Below are positions 55,113-63,134 of a DNA stretch of 64,000 bases, in pieces. The notes under the pieces were generated by a model. The model saw nothing but the letters and a program-made list of their open reading frames with translations, was not told the DNA's origin and did not search any database. The stretch lies in contig NZ_JAUYOJ010000006.1 of NCBI RefSeq assembly GCF_030697925.1, positions 1-64,000 of the forward strand, written 5' to 3'. The stretch is from Phenylobacterium sp. GTDB lineage: Bacteria; Pseudomonadota; Alphaproteobacteria; Caulobacterales; Caulobacteraceae. Each line of letters opens with the position of its first letter. Within the stretch, counting starts at the first letter, position 1. The translations under genes and the position numbers were made by a program.

Positions 55113-58100
55113 TCACCGCGTGAAGACCTGCAGGCGCGAGACAGTCGTCTGGTCGAGCGTTCCGGTCGGCGGCAGGGTCTCGTTCCGCTGATAGGCCACG
55201 ATCGCCATCTTCAACGCCGGGGAAGGCACGCCATCGACGGGGCCTTCGTAATAGCCGAGCTTCGACAACGCCCGCTGTGCGGTGGCCACCGTCGGCGCCG
55301 GCGACATGACCGTCGAGGCCAGGGACGGGTTCGGCGTCGCGGCGCGATAGCTGCGGGCGGCGTTCTCGGCGATGCTGCGCGCCTCACCCGACAGGTCGGA
55401 GCGGACCCGGGCGGCGCTCTTCAGCGCGCCCTCGTCGCCGGCCTTCGCAGCGATCAGGTACCACTTGTAGGCCTCGGCGGCGTTCTGGCTGACGCCCAGG
55501 CCCTGTTCGTAGAGGGCGCCCAGATTGAACTGGCTGTCGACCAGGCCGAGGTCGGCCGCGCGGCGGAACCACTGGGCCGCGGTGGTCGAGTTCTTCGGCC
55601 CGCCGTCGCCGTTTATGAAGGCGATGCCCAGATTGTGCATGGCGTGACGGTTGCCGCCCTGGGCCGCGCGTTCGGTCCAGCGCCGCGCCTCGGCCGGATC
55701 GGCCTTCAAGCCTGCCTCGCCCTTCTCATAGAGCTTGGCGAGATAGAACTGGGCCGGCGAGTGGCCGAGATTGGCGGCCTTGCGCAGGTTTTCCAGACCG
55801 CCGGCCTGCTTGGTCTCGATGGCGCTGACCGCGTCGGCGTAAAGCGTGGCCAGTTCAGCGCTTACCTCCGGCGTAGCCGGCAGGGCGGTGATCGCCATAG
55901 GCGCCAGGGCGACCGCGGCGCGGCTGTCCGGGAATGGGGTGGTGTCGGCTTCGGCGCCGGTGATCTCGCCGTTCTGGCCCTTCAGGGTGGCCAGGGCGTC
56001 GGCCACGCGCTGGGGCGGGTCGCCGCCGGGCTGGCCATCCATGACGATGATGCCGGCCGCGCCCAGGCTGAGGAAGGCCGCGCCACCGGCGACCAGCAGG
56101 GCGCTATAGAGGGCCGAGCCGGCCGCCCGCTTGGGGGGGCGGGCGCCGAAGCCGGAGAACAGCGACTTGCCCGTGGGCTTGCCAGCCTTGTCCGGCTTGG
56201 CAAGCTTGTCCGAGGGCTTGAGGAACTTCTCGAGCCGGCCCTTGGCTTTTTTGGCGTCGCCGGGGCTCGCCGCCGCGCGGGCCGCGGCGCGGGCCTGCTC
56301 GATGACTTCGCGGGTGGACAGCGGCCGGGGCGGCTCGTCTTCCTGGGCGGCTTCCGGTTCCTGGGCCTGGAGCGGCGGGTCGTGGAGGGTCTCGTCCTCC
56401 AACTCCGGGAAGTCGTGCTGGGTGGCGTCGAGGTCGATTTCCTCGGCGGCCGAAGCGGTCGGCGCGGTGTCGAACACAAGTTGCTCGGGCTCGGGCTCGA
56501 TCGTGGGCTCCGGCTGCAGGCCCTCGACCTGCTCGGTGGGGGCCTCAACTTCTTCAGAGACGGTCTCGATGGGGGCGAAGCCGTCGGCGGCCTCGAAATC
56601 GGCGGCGTCGAAGGCCGGGCGCTCCGGCTCGCTGGGGAACGGGGCGGCGGGCTCGCTGCGCGCCTCGGATGCCGCGCCTGGCGCCGCGAAGGCCTGCAGG
56701 GCGAGGGGATCGGCCACCGGCTCGGCCGGACCGAAGTCGGCGAAGGGATCGGAGTCGAAGGGTGAAGGCGGTTCGGCGGCGCGCGGCGGTGTGGCGGCGG
56801 CCATCTGTTCGGCCAGCCGGCGCTGGGACTCGGCCAGGCTGCGGTCGATCTTCTCGCGGGCCTCGTCCAGCAGGCGCGCCGTGCGCTCCTCGCTGAGGCG
56901 GATGCGCTCGGACAGGTCCTCGGAGCTGCGGTCGTGGCGCTGCTGGATCCGCTCGCTGACGCGGGCGACCTGTTCGCCGACGTCGTCGATGGCCTGGGCC
57001 GCGCGGCGCTCGGAGCTGCCGATCCGTTCGGCCAGCCGCTCGGTGATCTTGCCGATTTCCGAGCCCAGCCGCTCCAGCGCCTCGGCGTGGACGCCCTCGC
57101 TGCGGCCCAGCCGAGTCTCCATGGCCTGGGCGATGCGGGCGACCTCGCCGCCGACCTGGTCGATGGCGTCGGCGCTGCGTTGTTCGGTGGCCTGGACGCG
57201 CCGGTTCAGCGTGTCGGCCATGGTCAGGACCTCGCGGCCCATCTTCTCGATGGCCTGGCCGGAGGCGGTCTCAGCCTTGCGCACGGTCTCGGCCATTTCG
57301 CCGAGCTTGGACTCCATGCGGTCGAAGCGGCCGTCGGCGGCGGCCTGCAGCTTCTGGGCGATCTCGCCGCGAACCTGCTCCACGCGCTGCGATAGGGTGG
57401 TCGAGAGGGCGGTCAGCCGCTCCTCGATCGCCGGGCCAGCGCCCTTCTCGATGGTCTCGACCCGGTCGTCCAGATTCGCGAAGGCCTTGCCGAGGTCGAT
57501 CAGGGCCTCGGCCGTGCGGGTCTCTGCGTCGCTCAGCCGGGCGTCGACCCGGGAAGCGACCTCCTCGATCAGGGTGGCTGGGTCGCCCCAGCCGCTGTTC
57601 GAGAGCTCCTCGATCCGCTGCTCCATGACCTCAAGGGTCTCGCGGGTGCGGCCCTCGCCCTCATAGAGGTGGGTGGCGACCTTGCCCAAGGCGGCTTCCA
57701 GGGAGCGCAGGGCTTCGGCCGAGCGGGGTCCGGAGGCCTCCAGCTCGATCCGGCGCAGGCGTTCGGCCAGGCGCGCCTGCTCGCCGCGGGCTTCCTGGAC
57801 CGCGCCCTCGAAGCGGGCGGCCACGGCGATGTTCTCACGCTCGGCGACTTCCAGGCGGACCAGGGCTTCACGTACCGCGAGCTCGGTGGCGGTCGGCGCC
57901 GGGTCGATCCGGGGGTGACCCGCGCCCTGCTCGATCTTGCCCGATAGGCGATCCAGCGCCATGCCGATGCGGCCGATCTCGTCGGCGGGGTGCTGAGGGG
58001 CCTCAAAGCGGCTCGGCGGCGTCCGCGGCGCGGGCTCCGGCGCCCTCGGGGTCTCGATATAGGCCCGTTCCGGGCGCTGGGTGAAATAGGCCTGGGAGGT

Positions 58101-58253
58101 GATCTCCTCGGGACCGCCGTCCTCGACGTCCTCGAGGATCATGCGGTTGAGCCACTCACCGAGCGTCATTCCGGAGCGACGGGCCAGGTCCTTTGCGACC
58201 TCCCGAGCCTTGGGATCGATCCCCTTGACGCTCCAGGGCGTCGCCGACGTCAT
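55113..58253 (-). CDS. podJ: PodJ-type polar localization factor
   Basis: 1046 residues. The N-terminus MTSATPWSVKGIDPKAREVA is characteristic of PodJ. Long coiled-coil repeats follow (about 90-520, with ETRTAEALIDLGKAFANLDD and many Glu/Arg-rich heptads), then an acidic Pro-rich linker. A single membrane span lies at about 708-735 (SALYSALLVAGGAAFLSLGA), with periplasmic Sel1-like repeats at about 800-940 (GLENLRKAANLGHSPAQFYL) and a peptidoglycan-binding domain at 986-1046. PodJ recruits polar pilus, holdfast and PleC factors at the new pole in Caulobacter. The upstream gap carries a CtrA box and two GANTC sites, consistent with cell-cycle control. Confidence 0.9.
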   Translation of the reverse strand: MTSATPWSVKGIDPKAREVAKDLARRSGMTLGEWLNRMILEDVEDGGPEEITSQAYFTQRPERAYIETPRAPEPAPRTPPSRFEAPQHPADEIGRIGMALDRLSGKIEQGAGHPRIDPAPTATELAVREALVRLEVAERENIAVAARFEGAVQEARGEQARLAERLRRIELEASGPRSAEALRSLEAALGKVATHLYEGEGRTRETLEVMEQRIEELSNSGWGDPATLIEEVASRVDARLSDAETRTAEALIDLGKAFANLDDRVETIEKGAGPAIEERLTALSTTLSQRVEQVRGEIAQKLQAAADGRFDRMESKLGEMAETVRKAETASGQAIEKMGREVLTMADTLNRRVQATEQRSADAIDQVGGEVARIAQAMETRLGRSEGVHAEALERLGSEIGKITERLAERIGSSERRAAQAIDDVGEQVARVSERIQQRHDRSSEDLSERIRLSEERTARLLDEAREKIDRSLAESQRRLAEQMAAATPPRAAEPPSPFDSDPFADFGPAEPVADPLALQAFAAPGAASEARSEPAAPFPSEPERPAFDAADFEAADGFAPIETVSEEVEAPTEQVEGLQPEPTIEPEPEQLVFDTAPTASAAEEIDLDATQHDFPELEDETLHDPPLQAQEPEAAQEDEPPRPLSTREVIEQARAAARAAASPGDAKKAKGRLEKFLKPSDKLAKPDKAGKPTGKSLFSGFGARPPKRAAGSALYSALLVAGGAAFLSLGAAGIIVMDGQPGGDPPQRVADALATLKGQNGEITGAEADTTPFPDSRAAVALAPMAITALPATPEVSAELATLYADAVSAIETKQAGGLENLRKAANLGHSPAQFYLAKLYEKGEAGLKADPAEARRWTERAAQGGNRHAMHNLGIAFINGDGGPKNSTTAAQWFRRAADLGLVDSQFNLGALYEQGLGVSQNAAEAYKWYLIAAKAGDEGALKSAARVRSDLSGEARSIAENAARSYRAATPNPSLASTVMSPAPTVATAQRALSKLGYYEGPVDGVPSPALKMAIVAYQRNETLPPTGTLDQTTVSRLQVFTR

Positions 58254-58255
58254 CG

Positions 58256-58386
58256 AATCGTTCTCCCCGCCTAACCCTGACGCTAACTACCGATCCTTGG
58301 GGTGTAAACGCGCCGAGGCCACTATATGTAGCGTACGGCGCGATTGCCTGTGGACGACGGCAGAAGGTCGCGGGCCTGTGGGAATC
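58256..58386. promoter_or_regulatory. GANTC methylation sites upstream of podJ
   Basis: Two GAATC sites, at 58256-58260 and 58382-58386, match the CcrM methyltransferase target GANTC. The first overlaps the podJ leader. Methylation-dependent GcrA control of podJ is established in Caulobacter; whether it applies here is inference. Confidence 0.4.
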
Positions 58387-58401
58387 CAAGCCCGCCTTGG
58401 G

Positions 58402-58416
58402 TTAAGATGTCATTAA
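58402..58416. promoter_or_regulatory. CtrA box (TTAA-N7-TTAA)
   Basis: TTAA, seven bases, TTAA matches the full CtrA consensus. It lies 149 bp upstream of podJ and 58 bp upstream of the small membrane-protein start at 58474, so it may control either; the spacing to the latter is closer to that of CtrA-activated promoters. Confidence 0.65.
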
Positions 58417-58473
58417 GGGTTTAGGTTTGGTTCATCTTTGCCGAAACCTCGCGGCTGCGCTACGCGGTCGCAG

Positions 58474-58677
58474 ATGACCTTGACGCTCTCCGCGGTGCTC
58501 TGCGCCGCCCTGCTGGCCCTGGCGGCTTTCGCCGGCTGGCGCGGCGCCCGGCCCCCGAACTTCGCCAAGGGCCCGCGCCTGGCGCCCTGGCGCTTCATCA
58601 TGGTCACCGCCTCTGCGCTCGCCCTGTTCCTCATGGTGCACATCGTCAACCTGCTGGGCGTGACGACGGGCCGCTAG
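58474..58677 (+). CDS. Small two-span membrane protein
   Basis: 67 residues with two hydrophobic spans (LSAVLCAALLALAAFAGWRG and FIMVTASALALFLMVHIVNL) joined by a basic loop with RLAPWRF. The end HIVNLLGVTTGR resembles small proteins seen widely in Caulobacteraceae beside podJ-like genes. No function is known. An in-frame ATG at 58438 would add 12 basic residues; 58474 is preferred because it begins at the membrane span. The CtrA box upstream suggests cell-cycle expression. Confidence 0.6.
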   Translation: MTLTLSAVLCAALLALAAFAGWRGARPPNFAKGPRLAPWRFIMVTASALALFLMVHIVNLLGVTTGR

Positions 58678-58694
58678 GCGCTCGTCGGTTGCGT

Positions 58695-58721
58695 GTCCTT
58701 CTCCCACAAGGGGCGAAGGAC
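58695..58721. terminator. Hairpin between the small membrane protein and the MprF-like gene
   Basis: GTCCTTCTCCC at 58695-58705 faces GGGCGAAGGAC at 58711-58721 with one mismatch. It is nearly the same stem as at 42693-42717 and again lies between convergent genes. Confidence 0.5.
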
Positions 58722-58736
58722 GAATTGAGCACTTCA

Positions 58737-60404
58737 TTAGGCCGCCACGGCCTGGGCTTCTTCGGCCCGCCTCGGACGCTTGGCGAGGCTGGCCATGCCG
58801 CCCGAGGTGAGCAGCCCCATGTCGGCCAGGATCAACGGAATCGCCCACTTGTTGGGGGCTGCGATGTAGCGGGGCCGCCAGACCGGGTCGTACTTCCCCT
58901 TGTAGGAACGCACGCCTTGGAAGTTGTAGATGTCCTCGCCGCGCTCGAAGATCAGCGCGCCCACCCGCGACAGCACCGGGGCCAGCGGCCGGTCGTCCAG
59001 GCCCGACAGGGGCGCCATGCCGAAGTCGATGGCCTGATAGCCCTGCTCCCGGCCCCACTCGATCAACTCGACGAACAGATAGTCCATGATCCGCTTGGGG
59101 CCGTCCTCGACGTAGCGCATCAGGTCCATGGAGAACGAGCTCTTGTGGGCGGTCACCCATAGGGTGGCGAAGGCGACGATCCGTCCCTCGAAACGCACGA
59201 TTCCCACCGGGAACTCCGCCACGTAGTTGGGATAGAAGCCGCCCATGGAGAAGCTCTTGTCGCCGCCGGCGTGGTGGACCAGCCAGGCGTCGGAGATCGC
59301 CTGCAACTGCGGCATGATCTCCCAGACGCCCCGCGGCGGCACGACCTCGAAGCTGGCTCCGGCCTCGCAGGCCTGACGCCAGGCCCGCCGCAGGTTGCCG
59401 CGCTTGGTGCCCTCGATCGAGAAGCTGTCCAGGGCGACGGCCGCGGACTCGCCGACCTTGGAGATCGAGAAGCCCAGCTCGACGATGTCGGGCAGATCCT
59501 CGGCGTCCAGGCCGTAGAAGCCCGGGCGGGCGGCATGGGCGTCGGCCAGTTCGCGGAACCGCCAGAACAGCTCCATACGCTCGTCCGGGTTTCCGACCGG
59601 CGCGCCCAGGGCGATCCAGGAGCGGCCGCGCACGCCGAACATCAGGAAGCTCTCGCCCGTGGCGGAGAAGATGAAGCGCTTGTCCCCCAGCAGGGCGAGG
59701 TTGGAACCTGGCTCGGCCTCCCGCGCCTTGGCCAGGATGGCGCGCACCCGGGCGAGTTCAGGGTCGGATTCCCCCACCACCTTGGGCGTGGCCGCCGAAG
59801 CGATCAGCCGCCAGATTCCGAAGGCGAACAGCAACACCGCCGCCCCGGCCCAGGCACGGGCCGCGCGCGCGGCGTCGGCGTCGGCCATCAGCTTCCAGAA
59901 CGGCATGTCGCCATAGTCGGCGTGCTGGAACGACCAGAGGCCCAGCAGGCCCGCCCCCGCGACCACGGCGAAGGCCGAGAACAGCCAGCCCGGCGTCACC
60001 TCCATGCTGGAGAGCCGCGCCTTGCGTGGGAAGGCGCCGTGCAGCGGGATCAGGACCGTCGCCATCACCGCCAGGGTCGCGGCTTCCTCCCAGGCGAAGG
60101 CCTTGAGCAGGGCCAGCGGAGCCGCGATCAGCAGGGCGGCCACCGCCGCGGCCCAGGCCGCGTCCAGCCGCGCCTTCAGGCCGAAGGCCAGCAAGACGAG
60201 CATCAGGCCGACGATGCTGGAGAGGAAGTGGCTCACCTCGATCAGCACCACCGGCGTGACCTTGTAGAGCGCCACGAAGCGGTCAGGGATGGAGGGCGTG
60301 GCCCCGGAGGCCAGGAGCATGATCCCGGCGGTGAGGCTGAGCGCCGCCGCCGCGATCGGGGCCGCGGCATACACCGTCGGCTTCAGTTCCTGCCAAAATC
60401 GCAT
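58737..60404 (-). CDS. MprF-like phosphatidylglycerol lysyltransferase-domain protein
   Basis: 555 residues with about six membrane spans in the first 210 residues (IAAAALSLTAGIMLLASGAT, ALLIAAPLALLKAFAWEEAA, WLFSAFAVVAGAGLLGLWSF). A C-terminal DUF2156/GNAT-like synthase domain follows (LALLGDKRFIFSATGESFLM, FYGLDAEDLPDIVELGFSIS, RRAWRQACEAGASFEV, DLMRYVEDGPKRIMDYLFVE). That is the lysyl-tRNA-dependent phosphatidylglycerol modifier fold, but the flippase half is shorter than in bifunctional MprF. The acyl or amino-acid donor is unknown. Its 3' end converges on a hairpin next to the small membrane-protein gene. Confidence 0.83.
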   Translation of the reverse strand: MRFWQELKPTVYAAAPIAAAALSLTAGIMLLASGATPSIPDRFVALYKVTPVVLIEVSHFLSSIVGLMLVLLAFGLKARLDAAWAAAVAALLIAAPLALLKAFAWEEAATLAVMATVLIPLHGAFPRKARLSSMEVTPGWLFSAFAVVAGAGLLGLWSFQHADYGDMPFWKLMADADAARAARAWAGAAVLLFAFGIWRLIASAATPKVVGESDPELARVRAILAKAREAEPGSNLALLGDKRFIFSATGESFLMFGVRGRSWIALGAPVGNPDERMELFWRFRELADAHAARPGFYGLDAEDLPDIVELGFSISKVGESAAVALDSFSIEGTKRGNLRRAWRQACEAGASFEVVPPRGVWEIMPQLQAISDAWLVHHAGGDKSFSMGGFYPNYVAEFPVGIVRFEGRIVAFATLWVTAHKSSFSMDLMRYVEDGPKRIMDYLFVELIEWGREQGYQAIDFGMAPLSGLDDRPLAPVLSRVGALIFERGEDIYNFQGVRSYKGKYDPVWRPRYIAAPNKWAIPLILADMGLLTSGGMASLAKRPRRAEEAQAVAA

Positions 60405-60551
60405 ACGCCCGCCAGAGATCGCCTCGGTCGCGCGAACCTATAGCGCGATTTGCCCGCGACGCAGCCCGCCGCAAGATCAAACAACTGTTTCGTCTCGCTT
60501 GCTCCCGCCGGTCCCGACGCTAATGTGGCCTGGAAAAACCAGGAGGGTCCC

Positions 60552-61775
60552 ATGGCCGATTTCGGCGTCGGCGAACTTGACGCATTCCGCGCCGAAGTTC
60601 GTGAATGGCTGGAAGCCAACTATCCGGCCGAGCTGCGCGGTCCCGAGGCCAGGACCGATCCGGAGGCCGTCTGGGGCGGTCGCGCCTTCGCCGGCTCCAC
60701 CGATCCGCAGCGCGTCTGGATGACCCGCATGGCGCAGAAGGGCTGGACGGCGCCCGCCTGGCCCGCGGCCTATGGCGGCGGCGGTCTGACCCCCGCCCAG
60801 GCCCGCGTGCTGGACCAGGAGATGTCCGCCGGACGCTACCGCGCCCCGCTGGCCTCCTTCGGCGTCTGGATGCTGGGTCCGGTCCTGCTGGAATACGCGA
60901 CCGAAGAGCAGAAAAATGAACACCTTCCCAAGATCATCAATGGCGATATCCGTTGGTGCCAGGGATACTCCGAACCGGGCGCAGGTTCGGATCTGGCGGC
61001 TCTAGCAACTCGCTGTGAAGACAAGGGTGATCACTGGCTGATTAACGGCCAAAAAATCTGGACATCTTACGCCAACGAGGCGGACTGGTGCTTCTGCTTG
61101 GTTCGTACGGATACAACCAAGAAGCACGAGGGCATTTCCTTCGTGCTGATCGACATGACCACACCGGGCGTCGAAACCCGGCCGATCCAGCTGATCTCCG
61201 GCGAGAGCCCGTTCTGCGAGACCTTCTTCACCGACGTGAAGATCCCGAAGAACCATCTGGTGGGCAAGGTCAACGGCGGCTGGGAGATCGCCAAGCGGCT
61301 CCTCCAATACGAGCGGCAGAATATCTCGGGCGGCTTCGGCAGCGGCGGCGGGGCCGGCGGCTCGGCTGGGGACCTCGGCCAGATCGCCAAGACCCATCTC
61401 GGCCAGGACGCCACCGGCGCGGTGGCCGACCGCGACCTGCGCATGCGCATCACCAAGAACAAGATGGATTTCGACTGCCTTTACAAGACGATCGCGCGGA
61501 CGGCGGCCGAGGCGCGGGCCTCCAACGGTCCGTCGGCGGCGACCTCGATCATCAAGTATGCGGCGGCCACCTTCGCCCAGGAGCGCTCCGAGCTCATGGT
61601 CGAGACCCTGGGCCATCAGGGCCTAGGCTGGGAGGGCGAGGGTTTCAGTCCCGCCGAGCTGGTCGCCACCCACGGCTGGCTTCGCTCGAAGGGCAATTCC
61701 ATCGAGGGCGGCACCTCCGAGGTCAACTTGAACGTGGTGGCCAAGCGGGTTCTGGGCCTGCCCGATCCGAAATAG
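60552..61775 (+). CDS. Acyl-CoA dehydrogenase (first of three)
   Basis: 407-residue FAD enzyme starting MADFGVGELDAFRAEVREWL. The signature WCQGYSEPGAGSDLAALATR and the C-terminal IEGGTSEVNLNVVAKRVLGL are clear. It catalyses alpha,beta-dehydrogenation of an acyl-CoA thioester. AGGAGGG precedes ATG 60552. It begins a tandem set of three close paralogs. A stretch at about 60895-61125 uses codons unlike the rest (CTA, GCA, ACA, TCT, AAA). Substrate chain length or ring type is not decidable. Confidence 0.93.
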   Translation: MADFGVGELDAFRAEVREWLEANYPAELRGPEARTDPEAVWGGRAFAGSTDPQRVWMTRMAQKGWTAPAWPAAYGGGGLTPAQARVLDQEMSAGRYRAPLASFGVWMLGPVLLEYATEEQKNEHLPKIINGDIRWCQGYSEPGAGSDLAALATRCEDKGDHWLINGQKIWTSYANEADWCFCLVRTDTTKKHEGISFVLIDMTTPGVETRPIQLISGESPFCETFFTDVKIPKNHLVGKVNGGWEIAKRLLQYERQNISGGFGSGGGAGGSAGDLGQIAKTHLGQDATGAVADRDLRMRITKNKMDFDCLYKTIARTAAEARASNGPSAATSIIKYAAATFAQERSELMVETLGHQGLGWEGEGFSPAELVATHGWLRSKGNSIEGGTSEVNLNVVAKRVLGLPDPK

Positions 61776-61848
61776 CCTTTCCGGCGGCGTCCTATTTTTC
61801 GGATGGCGACGATCTTTTCGAACGACCATTTTTTGAAGGCGAATTTCC

Positions 61849-63060
61849 ATGGCTGACTTCGGCGGCGACGACACGCAAGCCTTCCGCGCGGAGGCTCGGA
61901 CTTGGCTCGAGGCGAACTTCCCGGCCGAGTTGAAGGCCGATCCGGCCGCCCAGCTGGCCGCGGCCCAGGGCGGCAAGGAAACGCCCGCCGCCAAGCAGTG
62001 GCGCGAAGCCATGGGCTCGCGCGGCTGGGGCACGCCCACCTGGCCGGCCCAATACGGCGGCGGCGGCCTCTCCCGCGCCGAGGCCCGGGCCCTCGCCGAG
62101 GAGATGGCCAGGATCGGCGCCCGCAACCCGATCGGCGGCATGGGCGTGATGATGTTCGGGCCGACCCTGATCGAATACGGGACCGAGGAGCTGAAGCGCC
62201 AGCACCTGCCCGGGATCGTCACCGGCTCGGTCCGCTGGTGCCAAGGCTATTCGGAGCCGGGCGCCGGGTCTGACCTGGCGGGGCTGCAGACGCGCGCCGA
62301 GGATAAGGGCGACCACTACCTCGTCACGGGCTCAAAAATTTGGACGAGCGGAGCCAACCTCGCCGACTGGTGCTTCTGCCTAGTGCGCACCGACACCGCC
62401 AAGAAGCACGAGGGCATCTCCTTCCTGCTGATCGACATGCGGTCGCCGGGGGTCGAGGTGCGGCCGATCCCCCTGATCAACGGGACCTCGCCGTTCTGCG
62501 AGACCTTCTTCACCGAGGTGAAGGTCCCGAAGGACCAGCTGTTCGGGCCGCTGAACGGCGGCTGGACTGTGGCCAAGCGGCTGCTGCAGTTCGAGCGCGA
62601 CAATATCTCGGCGGGCCTGGGCGGCGGTTCGATCGGGGCGCCGGTGGCCGCGCTGACCGTGCTGCACGCCGCCAAGGACTATGTAGGGGTCGACGAGGCC
62701 GGGCGGCTTGCCGACCCCGACCTGCGCCGGCGGGTGACCGAACACCTGATGGAGGTCAGGGCCTTTCAGCTCACCGTGCGCCGCGCCGCCGACGAGTCGA
62801 AGGCGGGCAATGGACCTTCGGCCGCCACTTCGATCATGAAGTATGCCGGCGCCAAGGTCGCCATGGACCGCAACGAGCTGATCGTCGAGGCCCTGGGCTC
62901 CAGTGGCTTGGGCTGGGAGGGCGAGGGATTCGACGGGCCGGAGCTGGCCGCGGTGCGCACCTGGCTGCGCTCCAAGGGCAACTCCATCGAGGGCGGCACC
63001 TCGGAGATCAACCTCAACGTGGTGGCCAAGCGGGTGCTCGGCCTACCCGATCCGAAGTAG
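61849..63060 (+). CDS. Acyl-CoA dehydrogenase (second of three)
   Basis: 403 residues starting MADFGGDDTQAFRAEARTWL. It has the same signature WCQGYSEPGAGSDLAGLQTR and the same C-terminal IEGGTSEINLNVVAKRVLGL. It is closest in sequence to the third gene, especially GWGTPTWPAQYGGGGLS. The 73-bp gap to the first gene is fairly AT-rich and has no terminator. Likely one transcript with its neighbours, with different substrate ranges. Confidence 0.93.
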   Translation: MADFGGDDTQAFRAEARTWLEANFPAELKADPAAQLAAAQGGKETPAAKQWREAMGSRGWGTPTWPAQYGGGGLSRAEARALAEEMARIGARNPIGGMGVMMFGPTLIEYGTEELKRQHLPGIVTGSVRWCQGYSEPGAGSDLAGLQTRAEDKGDHYLVTGSKIWTSGANLADWCFCLVRTDTAKKHEGISFLLIDMRSPGVEVRPIPLINGTSPFCETFFTEVKVPKDQLFGPLNGGWTVAKRLLQFERDNISAGLGGGSIGAPVAALTVLHAAKDYVGVDEAGRLADPDLRRRVTEHLMEVRAFQLTVRRAADESKAGNGPSAATSIMKYAGAKVAMDRNELIVEALGSSGLGWEGEGFDGPELAAVRTWLRSKGNSIEGGTSEINLNVVAKRVLGLPDPK

Positions 63061-63134
63061 ACGGAGGCCCACCCGGGGGTCTAGGCTTCATGCTATAGTG
63101 ATTGCTAAGATAATGAATATTAGGGAGAATTTTC

